Positions 47,256 to 56,063 of a stretch of DNA of 64,000 nt are shown here, one piece after another. Each line of letters opens with the position of its first letter. Position 1 is the first letter of the stretch. This DNA is from Rubinisphaera italica. GTDB taxonomy: Bacteria > Planctomycetota > Planctomycetia > Planctomycetales > Planctomycetaceae. The stretch is taken from positions 3,374,728 through 3,438,727 of the forward strand of contig NZ_SJPG01000001.1 of NCBI RefSeq assembly GCF_007859715.1, in the 5' to 3' direction. The position numbers were made by a program, and so were the translations under genes. Below the pieces are notes generated by a model. It was not told the DNA's origin and did not search any database. It saw only the letters and a program-made list of their open reading frames with translations.

Positions 47256-48164
47256 TCAAGAATCCTGACTTCTCCTGGAAGAAGGATTCGTACAGATGGC
47301 ACCGTATTGATAACACGTGTAACACGCACCGTGCGTCAATTCAAATGGTCGTGTCGCCTCGTTCAGAGTCTCGCCTAAAATCGCACCCGAGGAATCGATT
47401 AGAATTGGACAGACCGCAATTCCACGATCAGTCACCACCCGGCTATGACTACACAGCAGTTGACTGGCATCGTAACCGTCCATCATATCCGGTGTGATTT
47501 TTTCATAAGTTTCATAACCACTCGTCCGCTCGACTTCCGCTCCTATTTTAAGGCGAGGAAGTATTTTCAAACGGGGGCGTTCATTCCCCGCTCGCTTGAG
47601 CGTTTTACGAAACTGATTCAAAATTTCTTCGCTTTCCGAATCTTCCCAAGTTTGCGTCATCGTCACGATTGGTAGAAAACCATAAGCACTCAGTTTGCGA
47701 ATACCCTCCAGAGCCCGGTTAAACGTCCCTGCCCCGCGAATCGGATCATTAATTTCCGATGTTGGTCCATCAATGGAAACACGAAACTCCAGACTGTAAA
47801 TCGAAGTCTCGGCAGCCGACTGCAAACGTTCCAGCCAGGCTTCTTTCAATACGGTTCCGTTTGTCAAAACTGTGACGGGACCATAATTGAGCGACCGTTC
47901 GATCATCGGCACCAGATCACGATTTAAGAAAGGCTCGCCTCCCGTGAAATAGTATTCTCGAACACCCTGGTCGACAGACAACCGTAACTGCTTTTCCACA
48001 TCGTCCAAAGAGAGATAGCCGTATGTTTTATTGGTCGGACTGCAACTGATGAAACAATGATGACAGGTCAAATTGCACAAGGTTCCCGAAACCTGAAACC
48101 AGAGAATATCCAGACTTTCAAGTTCAACAGTGGGGACCTCTCGATTTGATGTCGTTGCGATCAT
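47256..48164 (-). CDS. Radical SAM protein with SPASM-like C-terminus
   Basis: A 302-residue protein. The radical SAM cluster motif CxxxCxxC is C30-NLT-C34-HH-C37, followed by another Cys in FISCSP. TGGEPFLN (about 74-81) is the SAM-binding GGE motif. The C-terminus (about 235-295) has CSHSR ... VCPILID ... ACYTCYQYGAIC, five cysteines that fit a short SPASM-type auxiliary cluster. The N-terminal partner residues and TIM-barrel strands (VTVLTNGTVL, FRVSIDGPTSEIND) are present. Such proteins modify peptides or small molecules; no precursor peptide is visible in the window. It is flanked by a flavoprotein (83 nt upstream) and the phosphoesterase-like gene (53 nt downstream). Confidence 0.9.
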   Translation of the reverse strand: MIATTSNREVPTVELESLDILWFQVSGTLCNLTCHHCFISCSPTNKTYGYLSLDDVEKQLRLSVDQGVREYYFTGGEPFLNRDLVPMIERSLNYGPVTVLTNGTVLKEAWLERLQSAAETSIYSLEFRVSIDGPTSEINDPIRGAGTFNRALEGIRKLSAYGFLPIVTMTQTWEDSESEEILNQFRKTLKRAGNERPRLKILPRLKIGAEVERTSGYETYEKITPDMMDGYDASQLLCSHSRVVTDRGIAVCPILIDSSGAILGETLNEATRPFELTHGACYTCYQYGAICTNPSSRRSQDS

Positions 48165-48247
48165 TGAGCCCTTGCATTCTCAGTAAATTTTAGATCAGGC
48201 TGTGCCTGCCAATTTCGACGTCACTTCTTAATCACGCCAGGCAATAT

Positions 48248-49462
48248 CTAACCGACGTCCAATGATTGCTTAATCTGTTCCAAGACGAGCAACACTTGCT
48301 GATACCCTGTTTGCATCAGAAATTGCGAATTCCGACCATAACTCCTGGCTCCCAAAAAATAATATCCCGTCTCAGGACTACTTAACGTCTCTACGTCTCC
48401 GACAGTAATTTTCGTGCAGTCAAGCCCCGCTTGCCCCATCAAACTGGCAGCCAGCTTCATCGGCCCTGACGTTGCATAGCATTCATGAATCTGCAATTCA
48501 GAAGTTAATGAAAGATCAGGATGATATCCAGTACAGGCGACGACCCGCTCCACTTCAATGGTCTCTGAGAAGGACGTTTTAAGACTTCTCACCGTCACTT
48601 CCAGTCCATCACCAGTCCCAGTAGTACTTATACGTTCTACAACCGAATTAGAAATCCAGTGCAGATCCTTCCGAGAACTCAACGCAAGTTGATTTGCGAT
48701 GACGGAAAGCCGCATTCGTCCTGGCAATGGATCATCCTGGAGAACTCGCAGAGGTCCAGACGGATAAGAATTGCGTGTAAGCCAGAGAATTTTCGGTTGA
48801 GTTTCGATTTTCCGATGTTGAATTAACTCGTTAACCAGAGTCGCAGCCGAGTAACCTGCCCCAACGATGAGAACTGATGCGCATTTCTGGATCTCCGAAA
48901 TTTGTTCACGATCCGGAAGTCCGTAAGTAATCTTCTCCAGTACATCTCTCTCGCCTGGACAGGGAATCCCGCCAGTCCCCAGCCAATTGGGTTGATCAGT
49001 AACTCCCGAACAATCGAGAACGAAGTCAGCCTGTTCGATTTGCTCACCAGCAGCATTTTCGATGAGCAATCGAAACGGTTCTTCGTGACGGTTCCGAGAG
49101 CCGACCGCATCCCCTTTGAGAAGATCACCACGGCTGATCTTCTTCACTGTTGTTTGCGTGAGAACCTGGGTTCGGGCAGAAATCCACTGTGACAACGGGA
49201 GCAGATAAGACTCGATAAATTCCGCACCCGTTTCGCAATATCCTGCCTCTCTCCCTGCATCGGAAATGAGAGTTCGCCCCTCTGTCGTTGTATTCATCTC
49301 ACGTGGAGAAAACAATCGGACATGCTGCCATTTACGAACCGCACTGGCAATCTCACCTTTTTCAAGCAGTTTAACCTGATATCCTGTATCAATCGCCTGC
49401 CGCGCAGCCTCAAGCCCGACAGGACCTGCACCGATGACGGCAATTGTAGGTGATTTTTTCAT
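48248..49462 (-). CDS. FAD/NAD(P)-dependent flavoprotein oxidoreductase
   Basis: The 404-residue protein has a first dinucleotide fold (IAVIGAGPVGLEAARQAID, 8-26) with LLEKGEIASAVRKW, and a second one in the middle (VLIVGAGYSAATLVNEL, near 208-224). The C-terminal part has ACTGYHPDLSL, typical of the late FAD block. It resembles flavin-containing monooxygenase-like or thioredoxin-reductase-like enzymes of the NAD(P)-binding class. It is the first gene of a co-directional run with the radical SAM and phosphoesterase-like genes, so all three probably act on the same product. Confidence 0.88.
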   Translation of the reverse strand: MKKSPTIAVIGAGPVGLEAARQAIDTGYQVKLLEKGEIASAVRKWQHVRLFSPREMNTTTEGRTLISDAGREAGYCETGAEFIESYLLPLSQWISARTQVLTQTTVKKISRGDLLKGDAVGSRNRHEEPFRLLIENAAGEQIEQADFVLDCSGVTDQPNWLGTGGIPCPGERDVLEKITYGLPDREQISEIQKCASVLIVGAGYSAATLVNELIQHRKIETQPKILWLTRNSYPSGPLRVLQDDPLPGRMRLSVIANQLALSSRKDLHWISNSVVERISTTGTGDGLEVTVRSLKTSFSETIEVERVVACTGYHPDLSLTSELQIHECYATSGPMKLAASLMGQAGLDCTKITVGDVETLSSPETGYYFLGARSYGRNSQFLMQTGYQQVLLVLEQIKQSLDVG

Positions 49463-49593
49463 GGATTTGCGTCGTGGATGGTGGGACGAGCATTGCAGCC
49501 GTAGAGATAATTATCTGAAAGTTTACTGCATCGCTCTAAACTCTGTTCCAATTGGAAACCGGATTTCCTGTAACATTTTAAAAAGGAATTACG

Positions 49594-49680
49594 AGATGGC
49601 GAGGGCGCTCCGCTTCAGCGGAAGCCCTCGGAAATTCAACAATTCGGGGGGCTTCTCTTCGAGAGCGCCCCCGACACCCG
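49594..49680 (+). repeat. GC-rich cruciform repeat, copy R3
   Basis: GATGGCGAGGGCGCTCCGC ... AAGCCCTCGG and CGGGGGGCTTCTC ... GAGCGCCCCCGACACCC form the same structure as R1, with point differences in both arms (for example GAGGGC for GGGGGC). Flanking CTGTTCCAATTGGAAACCGG at 49543 is shared with R1. It separates the radical SAM cassette from the ThiO-like gene. Confidence 0.8.
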
Positions 49681-49746
49681 GGTTTGATTATTTATTAGGT
49701 ATTCATTGGGAAGTCAGCCAAGTGAATGGTCTCTCACAACACTTAG

Positions 49747-50868
49747 TTAGTTGGTTGTGATTTCCAGATGAAATCGCTCAGGATCAAAATCCTCAAGGCT
49801 CAGTTCTGTAGTGTCCCCACAAATTAACTGCGCCATAACCAATCCTGATGCCGGAGAGAGCGATAAGCCTGCACGATAATGTCCCGAACAGACGAGAAGA
49901 TTTTCATATCCCGGCACAAAGCCGATCACAGGTAAGTGATCGGGAGTGACCGGACGAAAGCCACACCATGATTTTTCGACCTGCAAATCACGGATTGCTG
50001 GAATCAACTCGGCTCCAAAATCTAGAAGACGTTTAACCGTTTCTGCTTCGCAATCGCGATCAAAACCGACAAGTTCCTCAGTCGCTCCAATCAAAATGTG
50101 ACCATCTGCTCTCGGAACCAGATAGCACTTTCCTCTTTCGATAATCGATGGGAAAACTTCCGGCAATTTCACTAGAGCAATCTGACCGCGAACCGGTTCC
50201 ACCGGAATCGAAACGTCGAACCATTGAGCGAACTGACTCGTCCAGGCTCCGGTAGCAATCACAACCCGACTCGCATTGTAGGCTTCGGTTTCAGTCAATA
50301 TGTCTGTCACTTGCCCGTGATGAAACTTGATTTCCCGGATCTGTTCATGCTCATAAAATTGAACTCCCAGTTGATCGCAGGCTGCTTTTAAAGCTCTGAT
50401 ATATCGAGGATTTCTCACTTGAGCCTGCGTTGGCAAGAAATAAGCCTCATCGACGGGACTGCGAAACTTGGGATGAAACGCAATCAGTTCATCTCTTTGC
50501 AATCGCTCAACGGGAATCTTTTGCTGCTGCCAAAGTTCAAATTCAGTTTGTGTAGTTGAACTTTTTTGTTCTGCAGGCAAAACCAGCGCTCCGCAGGTTC
50601 GGTATTCAATATCAATCTTAGAATACTCTTGCAGTGATTCTGCGAATCCAGCCCAGAGACCTGAACTCAATTGGGCAAATAGTCGATAGCTCGAATTCTC
50701 AAGATGAATTTCGCCAGGCGGAATCATCCCTGCGCCTGCCCAGGAACTTTCGCAACCAATAGCCTGACGATCGAGCACCGCTACCGAATGGCCTCTTCTG
50801 CTCAATTCAAAAGCAGTTGTCAGCCCAATGGCGCCACCGCCAATTATCAGTACGTCACTTGTAATCAT
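49747..50868 (-). CDS. thiO: Glycine oxidase-like (ThiO) FAD enzyme
   Basis: The 373-residue protein is a DAO-family flavoenzyme. The N-terminus has VLIIGGGAIGLTTAFELSRR (FAD-binding GGGAIG, 10-15), VLDRQAIGCESSWAGAGMI, and the C-terminus has GFRPVTPDHLPVIGFVPG and GHYRAGLSLSPASGLVMAQLI. This layout is that of ThiO, which makes the imine precursor of the thiazole in thiamine synthesis. Other DAO members oxidise glycine or D-amino acids. No other thi gene is in the window, so the pathway is inferred. Confidence 0.85.
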   Translation of the reverse strand: MITSDVLIIGGGAIGLTTAFELSRRGHSVAVLDRQAIGCESSWAGAGMIPPGEIHLENSSYRLFAQLSSGLWAGFAESLQEYSKIDIEYRTCGALVLPAEQKSSTTQTEFELWQQQKIPVERLQRDELIAFHPKFRSPVDEAYFLPTQAQVRNPRYIRALKAACDQLGVQFYEHEQIREIKFHHGQVTDILTETEAYNASRVVIATGAWTSQFAQWFDVSIPVEPVRGQIALVKLPEVFPSIIERGKCYLVPRADGHILIGATEELVGFDRDCEAETVKRLLDFGAELIPAIRDLQVEKSWCGFRPVTPDHLPVIGFVPGYENLLVCSGHYRAGLSLSPASGLVMAQLICGDTTELSLEDFDPERFHLEITTN

Positions 50869-50910
50869 TCGCTTAACTTTTAGACACTAAAAAGATCTGA
50901 GGAAGAATTT

Positions 50911-51112
50911 AGTCCCCTCTCCTTCTGGGAGAGGCTCAGGGTGAGGGAAAAATCGACTTAATTTTACTAAGAGCGTCAATGAAATCCCCTCATCCGGCCT
51001 TCGGCCACCTTCTCCCCCTGGAGAAGGAAAGATCACCGCCCCCCCAGGAGAAGGAAAGATCTCCCCCCAGGAGTAGGAAAAATCTCCCTCAAAGGAGAAG
51101 AAAAGCTCTCCT
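50911..51112. repeat. Dispersed repeat copy 2 followed by short tandem units
   Basis: 50911-51018 repeats the 5228 repeat (AGTCCCCTCTCC, TCAGGGTGAGGG, CCCCTCATCCGGCCTTCGG, CTTCTCCCCC). From 51011 four or five imperfect units of about 23-25 nt follow, each with CTCCCCCC(A)GGAGAAGGAAAGAT-like sequence, ending near 51112. The stretch ends about 28 nt before the stop codon of the cytochrome gene, in the gap between it and the ThiO-like gene. An ORF across the opposite strand (50887-51273) exists only because of these repeats. Confidence 0.75.
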
Positions 51113-51139
51113 TGAGAACAAAGGAATTGAGAAATTCCA

Positions 51140-53044
51140 CTACCGCAGTTTTGCAACCACCGCCTTGGCAAGGTCAGCAGCTGTCGTATTGTAGGCTGCT
51201 CGACAGGCTTCATCGGGAGTACGGCCATCCCGCAATACTCCTGCGAATCTGTTGAATTGTTCTGTGGAACCACTTCCCATCAAAAAGCGAACGACCAGGA
51301 AGCCGGCATGCTCGGTCACATCGGGCGCAAACGTCCCCGCAGTGAATAAATTCTGGGGACGATTCAAATCCTGTATTGCGCGGGCCGCACTGAGAGTCAA
51401 AGCTCTTTCAAATTCCGGACTTCGCAAGTCAGAATCCGCTTTGGCCCACCCCGTGCCTTCCGTCAACCATTGAACCGGAGTGGTCCCCCTCAATTGCATC
51501 GCAGCCGAGATTAACGCCTTTTGCAACGTCCACTGCAATTTAGGCGTATCCGCAGAAGAGGTATCGCCGGTATCCAGAACTGCGACATAGGCATCTTCAA
51601 ATTCATTGACAACTTTGGCATGCCCAAATAATCCTTTGGCAGCCTGTCGATTTTCAATCGATCGATTGAACTCGTCATAATCGTAGCGATCTTTAAAGAC
51701 ATAAATCGCCAATCGACCTTTCCACTTCGGAGCTGCAGTCAATCCAACTTTCTCTGCCAGGCCAGACTTCATCTCCTTCGACCAGTCAAGGACCTGCTGC
51801 AAGCGGTTCGGATCGACATTTCCCATCACCAGAAAATCTCCATCCATCACAGTGGCAGGATTCGCAGACGAAAGTGTGCGTCTCCAATGTGACTCACCTC
51901 GTTCTCGACGCATTTTCTCAAAATCGGCTTCCGACATTTGCCGCAATTCCATCAAGCGAATATCTGAAGCTGAAGGCACAAGCTCGAGTATCGGCGTTTT
52001 GGGATCTTTTCCGTCGTACTTGATTCCTTCAGAAATCCAGGCTTTCAGGTCTTCATAATTTTTGCGCGTGATGCGGGCCTGCCCTTGAGGCATTCGAGGA
52101 TTTTCCAGTCCACCCGTCAGTCGGAACAAACGACTGTCTTCCAGTTCTCCCGGAATCAAAACTTCGCCGCTATCACCACCAATCAGAAGTTTCTCGAACG
52201 TCTCGACCGACAATCCACTGGCTGGATTATTTCCGCTGTGACATCCATGACAGAACGTCACAAGCATCGGTGCGATATCTTTAGTAAACGAAACGGTTTC
52301 AGTTCCATCCGGTTTTGCGACAGTGATTTCCGGCTTCTTCATTCCGCCATTCTTCGCACTCTCGGCCAATTCGGAAACAGATCGATTCTGATCATCATCA
52401 TCGTATTTGGCTCCCTGCGTAATCCAGTCAGCAATTGTCTTGATTTCATCAGCTGGCAAGGCTGGGCCATTCTTTGGCATTCGCTGAGGAGGGGGAGAGA
52501 TTAGTTTCATGGCCAGAGGACTTCGTTGTGGAGCCCCTGGTACGACTAATGGACCACTGCGACCTCCACGACGTAAACCGGCAAACGTATCCAATCGTAA
52601 ACCACCACTGGCTGTCTGGTCGTGGCAGCCCATGCACTTGCCTGCCAGAATCGGGGCAACATCTTTAGCGAAGCTGACGCCGCCCATCGCTCCGCCGTTA
52701 TTATTACCCGTAGCACGAGCCAGTGTTTGCTTCTGCACATCGATTGCCTTCTGAATTAAAGCAACCGAACGATCGCTCGCATCCACGCCAGCATCAGTCA
52801 TTATTTTGTTAAGGGCTTCTTCAGCCGAAGTCAGAGCCTTTTTTGCGTCTTCATAATCTTTGCGGCGAATCGTCGAAGCCACTTTGGTGACTTCACGACG
52901 CAAATCGTTCAATTCCCGACGCTGGCCTGATGTCAACTGTCCGAGCGAAATCTCTGACGCCATATGAAACATTGCACAGGTCATCAGCACAAATACGATT
53001 CTTCGTATCCAGTTCAGACTTTTGCTTACCTTGGGTGCGAACAT
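51140..53044 (-). CDS. Secreted protein with two PSCyt cytochrome c motifs and a peptidase-MA-like tail
   Basis: The 634-residue protein has a signal sequence (about 10-36). A helical stretch follows (about 40-110), then two planctomycete-type cytochrome c modules: CMGCH at 137-141 with RMPKNG as likely distal ligand, and CHGCH at 265-269 with RMPQGQ. The C-terminal part (about 420-634) contains WKGRLAIYVFKDRYDYDEFNRS and PVQWLTEGTGWAKA, the outline of DUF1570/peptidase-MA-like proteins. Yet the HExxH helix that should precede it reads LQKALISAAMQLRG, so it is probably not an active protease. Haem motifs suggest electron transfer or a haem-bound envelope scaffold. Confidence 0.88.
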   Translation of the reverse strand: MFAPKVSKSLNWIRRIVFVLMTCAMFHMASEISLGQLTSGQRRELNDLRREVTKVASTIRRKDYEDAKKALTSAEEALNKIMTDAGVDASDRSVALIQKAIDVQKQTLARATGNNNGGAMGGVSFAKDVAPILAGKCMGCHDQTASGGLRLDTFAGLRRGGRSGPLVVPGAPQRSPLAMKLISPPPQRMPKNGPALPADEIKTIADWITQGAKYDDDDQNRSVSELAESAKNGGMKKPEITVAKPDGTETVSFTKDIAPMLVTFCHGCHSGNNPASGLSVETFEKLLIGGDSGEVLIPGELEDSRLFRLTGGLENPRMPQGQARITRKNYEDLKAWISEGIKYDGKDPKTPILELVPSASDIRLMELRQMSEADFEKMRRERGESHWRRTLSSANPATVMDGDFLVMGNVDPNRLQQVLDWSKEMKSGLAEKVGLTAAPKWKGRLAIYVFKDRYDYDEFNRSIENRQAAKGLFGHAKVVNEFEDAYVAVLDTGDTSSADTPKLQWTLQKALISAAMQLRGTTPVQWLTEGTGWAKADSDLRSPEFERALTLSAARAIQDLNRPQNLFTAGTFAPDVTEHAGFLVVRFLMGSGSTEQFNRFAGVLRDGRTPDEACRAAYNTTAADLAKAVVAKLR

Positions 53045-53195
53045 CGATTAGCCTCATTTCCAGGAGTTCAGTATTCCACTCACGCAAGTGTTCTCACTTC
53101 GAGCATTTAGTTTATACTGAACCAAACCCATTTCGCAATCGCCGATTCTCACTCATTTTGGCTTGTGAACCGATTTGATCCATGAAAGCCGCCCG

Positions 53196-54044
53196 ATGTC
53201 AGAACAAAATCTCACTTCCAAACAGGAACATCTGTTCCAGATCATTCGTGAAATGGGCCGGGTCGCGGTCGCATTTTCGGGAGGTGTCGATAGCGCCGTT
53301 GTTGCCAAAGCAGCTGTGCTGGCCACTGGTTCACAAGGTATTGCTGTAATTGCAGAAAGTCCCTCATTACCTTTGGGTGCTGTGGATGAGGCGCGCTCAA
53401 TTGCCAGTCAAATCGGAATTGAACTCAAGGTTCTCAAAACGACGGAGTTCGAAAACGAGAAATACCGTGCGAATTCAGGCAACCGTTGCTTCTTCTGCAA
53501 GGACACTTTGTATGAAACGATCGAGCAGCATTCTGATGAGATTTCGTTCGATGTCATCGTGAATGGAACGAATACTGACGATATAGGTGATTATCGCCCT
53601 GGACTCGAAGCCGCTTCCCAGCATTCGGTTCGCAGTCCGCTCGTTGAAGCAGGCATCGATAAAGCCGACGTAAGAGCACTTGCAAAAGCCTGGAATCTGC
53701 CAGTTTGGGACAAACCGGCCAGCCCCTGTCTTTCGAGTCGAATTGCTCATGGACTCGAAGTGACTCAAGAACGAGTTCGCCGAGTCGATGCGGCTGAGCG
53801 CTATCTGAAAGAGAAACTGCATCTGAATGAATTACGAGTCCGTCATGAATTCCACGATCTGGCTCGCATCGAACTGCCCATTTCGGAACTGACTGCGATT
53901 ATGGATAACACCGTACGAGAAGAAATCCTCCTCGAATTGCAGAAGTTGGGATTTCGCTATATCACACTTGATCTGGCCGGTTTCCGATCGGGCAGCATGA
54001 ACGATGTGCTACCGATTGAGACGCTGCAAATCAGCTGGAAATAA
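53196..54044 (+). CDS. larE: LarE-type ATP-dependent sulfur transferase
   Basis: From ATG 53196 the protein is 282 residues; TTG 53175 is a weaker option. The PP-loop is FSGGVDS (27-33). PASPCLSSRIAHG carries Cys178, placed as the sacrificial sulfur-donating cysteine of LarE, which sulfurates the nickel-pincer cofactor of lactate racemase. NRCFFCKDTLYE gives two more cysteines (C98, C101), the pattern of LarE proteins that instead use a [4Fe-4S] cluster bound by three cysteines. So this one may be catalytic rather than sacrificial. larA, larB and larC are not in the window. It is divergent from the cytochrome gene. Confidence 0.9.
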   Translation: MSEQNLTSKQEHLFQIIREMGRVAVAFSGGVDSAVVAKAAVLATGSQGIAVIAESPSLPLGAVDEARSIASQIGIELKVLKTTEFENEKYRANSGNRCFFCKDTLYETIEQHSDEISFDVIVNGTNTDDIGDYRPGLEAASQHSVRSPLVEAGIDKADVRALAKAWNLPVWDKPASPCLSSRIAHGLEVTQERVRRVDAAERYLKEKLHLNELRVRHEFHDLARIELPISELTAIMDNTVREEILLELQKLGFRYITLDLAGFRSGSMNDVLPIETLQISWK

Positions 54045-54163
54045 GAACTCTAATAGTAGGCCAGGCTCTGACTGACTTGATATTTAAGTAAGTCTCACGG
54101 ATGTTTTCATCTGGTGCTCATCCGTGGTTATTTTTCAGCAAGAAGCATTTTGTATAACTCCAG

Positions 54164-54754
54164 CTAATAAGTCGTTTTTAGCTCATAGCGTACGAACTTC
54201 GAGAAGTTGATTTCCAGCACTTCCCCTTCTCCCAGAATTTCATTGACTCCCAGTCGTAAATCATTCCGCAACTTCAACAACGCAGGGTCTTTAAAGTCTT
54301 CTTCTGGTGCAGAGGAAACTTGCATTTCGATTTTCTCATTGATTTTATTGCGATGCTGATCAATTCGGGAGCGAATTAAGCCGTAATCGTGCTCGGATCC
54401 TTCGACTGTCAATACCGCCTCATAACTGACCATCTCCGCCTGTCCAGAATTATTCTGACTCGAAGACACAAACTCCTTCTCGCCAAGAGAAACTTCCTGA
54501 GTCTTCTGGTTTTTATAGCTCGCAACCATCTCCTTACGTTCGGCTAGTTTTTGCTCGTGCGACTGACGCTCCTGCACCATCCAGGACATTCCCACTGCCA
54601 GAACTCCCAGTAATCCAATCATGCCGAAAAGCACCAGGTTGTCCCGCTTCAAACGAAACAATTGTTTCCAATGAAACCTCTTCGGCTGCACCTGCGATTC
54701 GATCTCGCGCATCCGGTTTAAAGTTTCAATTGTTGAATCAGGCAGGTCAATCAT
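54164..54754 (-). CDS. FliL-like single-pass membrane protein
   Basis: A 196-residue protein. A cytoplasmic N-terminus of about 38 residues is followed by one helix (VLFGMIGLLGVLAVGMSWMV, about 41-60), a charged linker, and a C-terminal domain of about 95 residues. The end of that domain, LRNDLRLGVNEILGEGEV followed by LEINFSKFVRYEL, has the shape of the FliL C-terminus (helix, G-E-G-x-V turn, strand F.FV). FliL is a flagellar stator-associated protein; no flagellar genes are beside it, so this may be a non-flagellar relative (stomatin-like fold). No ribosome binding site is visible. Confidence 0.6.
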   Translation of the reverse strand: MIDLPDSTIETLNRMREIESQVQPKRFHWKQLFRLKRDNLVLFGMIGLLGVLAVGMSWMVQERQSHEQKLAERKEMVASYKNQKTQEVSLGEKEFVSSSQNNSGQAEMVSYEAVLTVEGSEHDYGLIRSRIDQHRNKINEKIEMQVSSAPEEDFKDPALLKLRNDLRLGVNEILGEGEVLEINFSKFVRYELKTTY

Positions 54755-54819
54755 ACTTAAAAGATTGCATTATCAAAGGGAGGAAGAGTTGAGGAACAGC
54801 TAGTCGATTAATTGAAAAA

Positions 54820-55812
54820 TCAAACGCTTGCCAGCAATTGTTCTTCTTCATGGAACGAGCCTGAATCCTCAGTCTCTATCATAACATACCCTTTCGGGGC
54901 ATCGGGATCGACCTGGAATCGTTTGCGGTAGGAAAATGGTTCACAACTCTTCTGTTTACATAATCGATTCCACAGCACCATCGAACGGGCATACATCTCT
55001 TTCATCTGTGCAGAGATTCCGCGAACATCACTGGAAAGCGTCTGACAGTCAAACTGTTTGCGTAGAAATGAATTGGCCAGATGAACATTGATTCTGCGTT
55101 TCGCAATCACATTACGATGTTCGGTCGATAGGGATACGTTCAAACCATCACAGTTAGTCACTCGATGAGGTGTATTTTGAGGCCAGGTAATCATATCGCC
55201 CGGCTTGACTCGAAATGAGAGTGCGTAATCCTCAAACCAGGTTTGGTAGGGCATGTCCTCGGCCATCTCTCCATTGATCAACCGCTCGATATTCCGGGCA
55301 GAAACAAACCGAGAATCAAACGAAGGATATACCCAGACCTGCTTTTCTCCCCGCAGATGCCACAACATATTGACCGGCAGATCAATATGAAAATAAACCA
55401 TCGCATTCGGTGAGGAAATTAAGAGATTCGAAGAACGGTGTCGGGCCTTGAACCCTGGACTCTTCGCTTCGAGTTCATCATACACAGAATTCACCAGTCG
55501 ATTGTATTCAGGGTGAAACCGCCCAAGACAAACGAGATTCAACCAGAGTTGACCTTCTTTCACAGCTCGAAGCAAATCTTCAGCCGAGCAATCCCCCCGT
55601 TCTCCGGTCATCCACTCAAACTTACTTGCATCATTCCCCATCCCGGCAATCGTCAGATAATTATCGGGATGGCGATCAATCAGTTCGCACAAGGCTTCAT
55701 CCGAAAACAGTCCGGTTTCGTGGATACGATGCTGCGCAACCAGAACCGACTTTTCCAGCATTTGATACTGCTCAGGAGTCCAATTTTCCAGATACGAAGG
55801 AATCGAAATCAT
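54820..55812 (-). CDS. JmjC-like cupin protein
   Basis: A 330-residue soluble protein. An N-terminal helical region precedes a cupin core: ISSPNAMVYFHIDLPVNMLWHLRGEKQVWVY carries an HxD pair (FHID), and later VKPGDMITWPQNTPHRVTN gives the third His. These are the Fe(II) ligands of JmjC-like 2-oxoglutarate oxygenases. The C-terminal part (about 240-330) is helical and basic (HRNVIAKRRINVHLANSFLR). The substrate is unknown; relatives hydroxylate proteins or small molecules. It stands 65 nt upstream of the FliL-like gene on the same strand. Confidence 0.78.
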   Translation of the reverse strand: MISIPSYLENWTPEQYQMLEKSVLVAQHRIHETGLFSDEALCELIDRHPDNYLTIAGMGNDASKFEWMTGERGDCSAEDLLRAVKEGQLWLNLVCLGRFHPEYNRLVNSVYDELEAKSPGFKARHRSSNLLISSPNAMVYFHIDLPVNMLWHLRGEKQVWVYPSFDSRFVSARNIERLINGEMAEDMPYQTWFEDYALSFRVKPGDMITWPQNTPHRVTNCDGLNVSLSTEHRNVIAKRRINVHLANSFLRKQFDCQTLSSDVRGISAQMKEMYARSMVLWNRLCKQKSCEPFSYRKRFQVDPDAPKGYVMIETEDSGSFHEEEQLLASV

Positions 55813-55995
55813 GTGCGGGCCTCAATCAACTAAAGATTCAAAACAGTCCTTGCTTTGAATTTAGCTTAAAATTGCAGACTCGATTGGAATGATTTGATTC
55901 CCTGCAGAACCTAACGTGAATAAAACACTTTAATCGACAGATTTATTACAATTCATAAAGATGGAATATCCCATTGAAATTCTAACTGCGGTGTT

Positions 55996-56027
55996 CTTAG
56001 ACCATTTTCAAATGGTATCTGCAGGTG
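55996..56027 (-). repeat. 105-nt repeat, 3' fragment (copy D)
   Basis: On the minus strand: CACCTGCAGATACC, ATTTGAAAATGGTCTAAG. The hairpin ACCATTT-GA-AAATGGT and the preceding CTGCAGA are identical to copy C, but the 5' two thirds of the element are missing or unrecognisable (the sequence further on is GTGCAAACGCAAAAAACACC). Confidence 0.75.
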
Positions 56028-56063
56028 TTTTTTGCGTTTGCACTGGAGACAACATTCCCTTTG

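Noticed and set aside
50887..51273. 128-codon minus-strand frame beside the ThiO-like gene
   Set aside because: Its translation comes from the dispersed repeat and tandem units (FSPSPGG-type), so it is a by-product of repeats.
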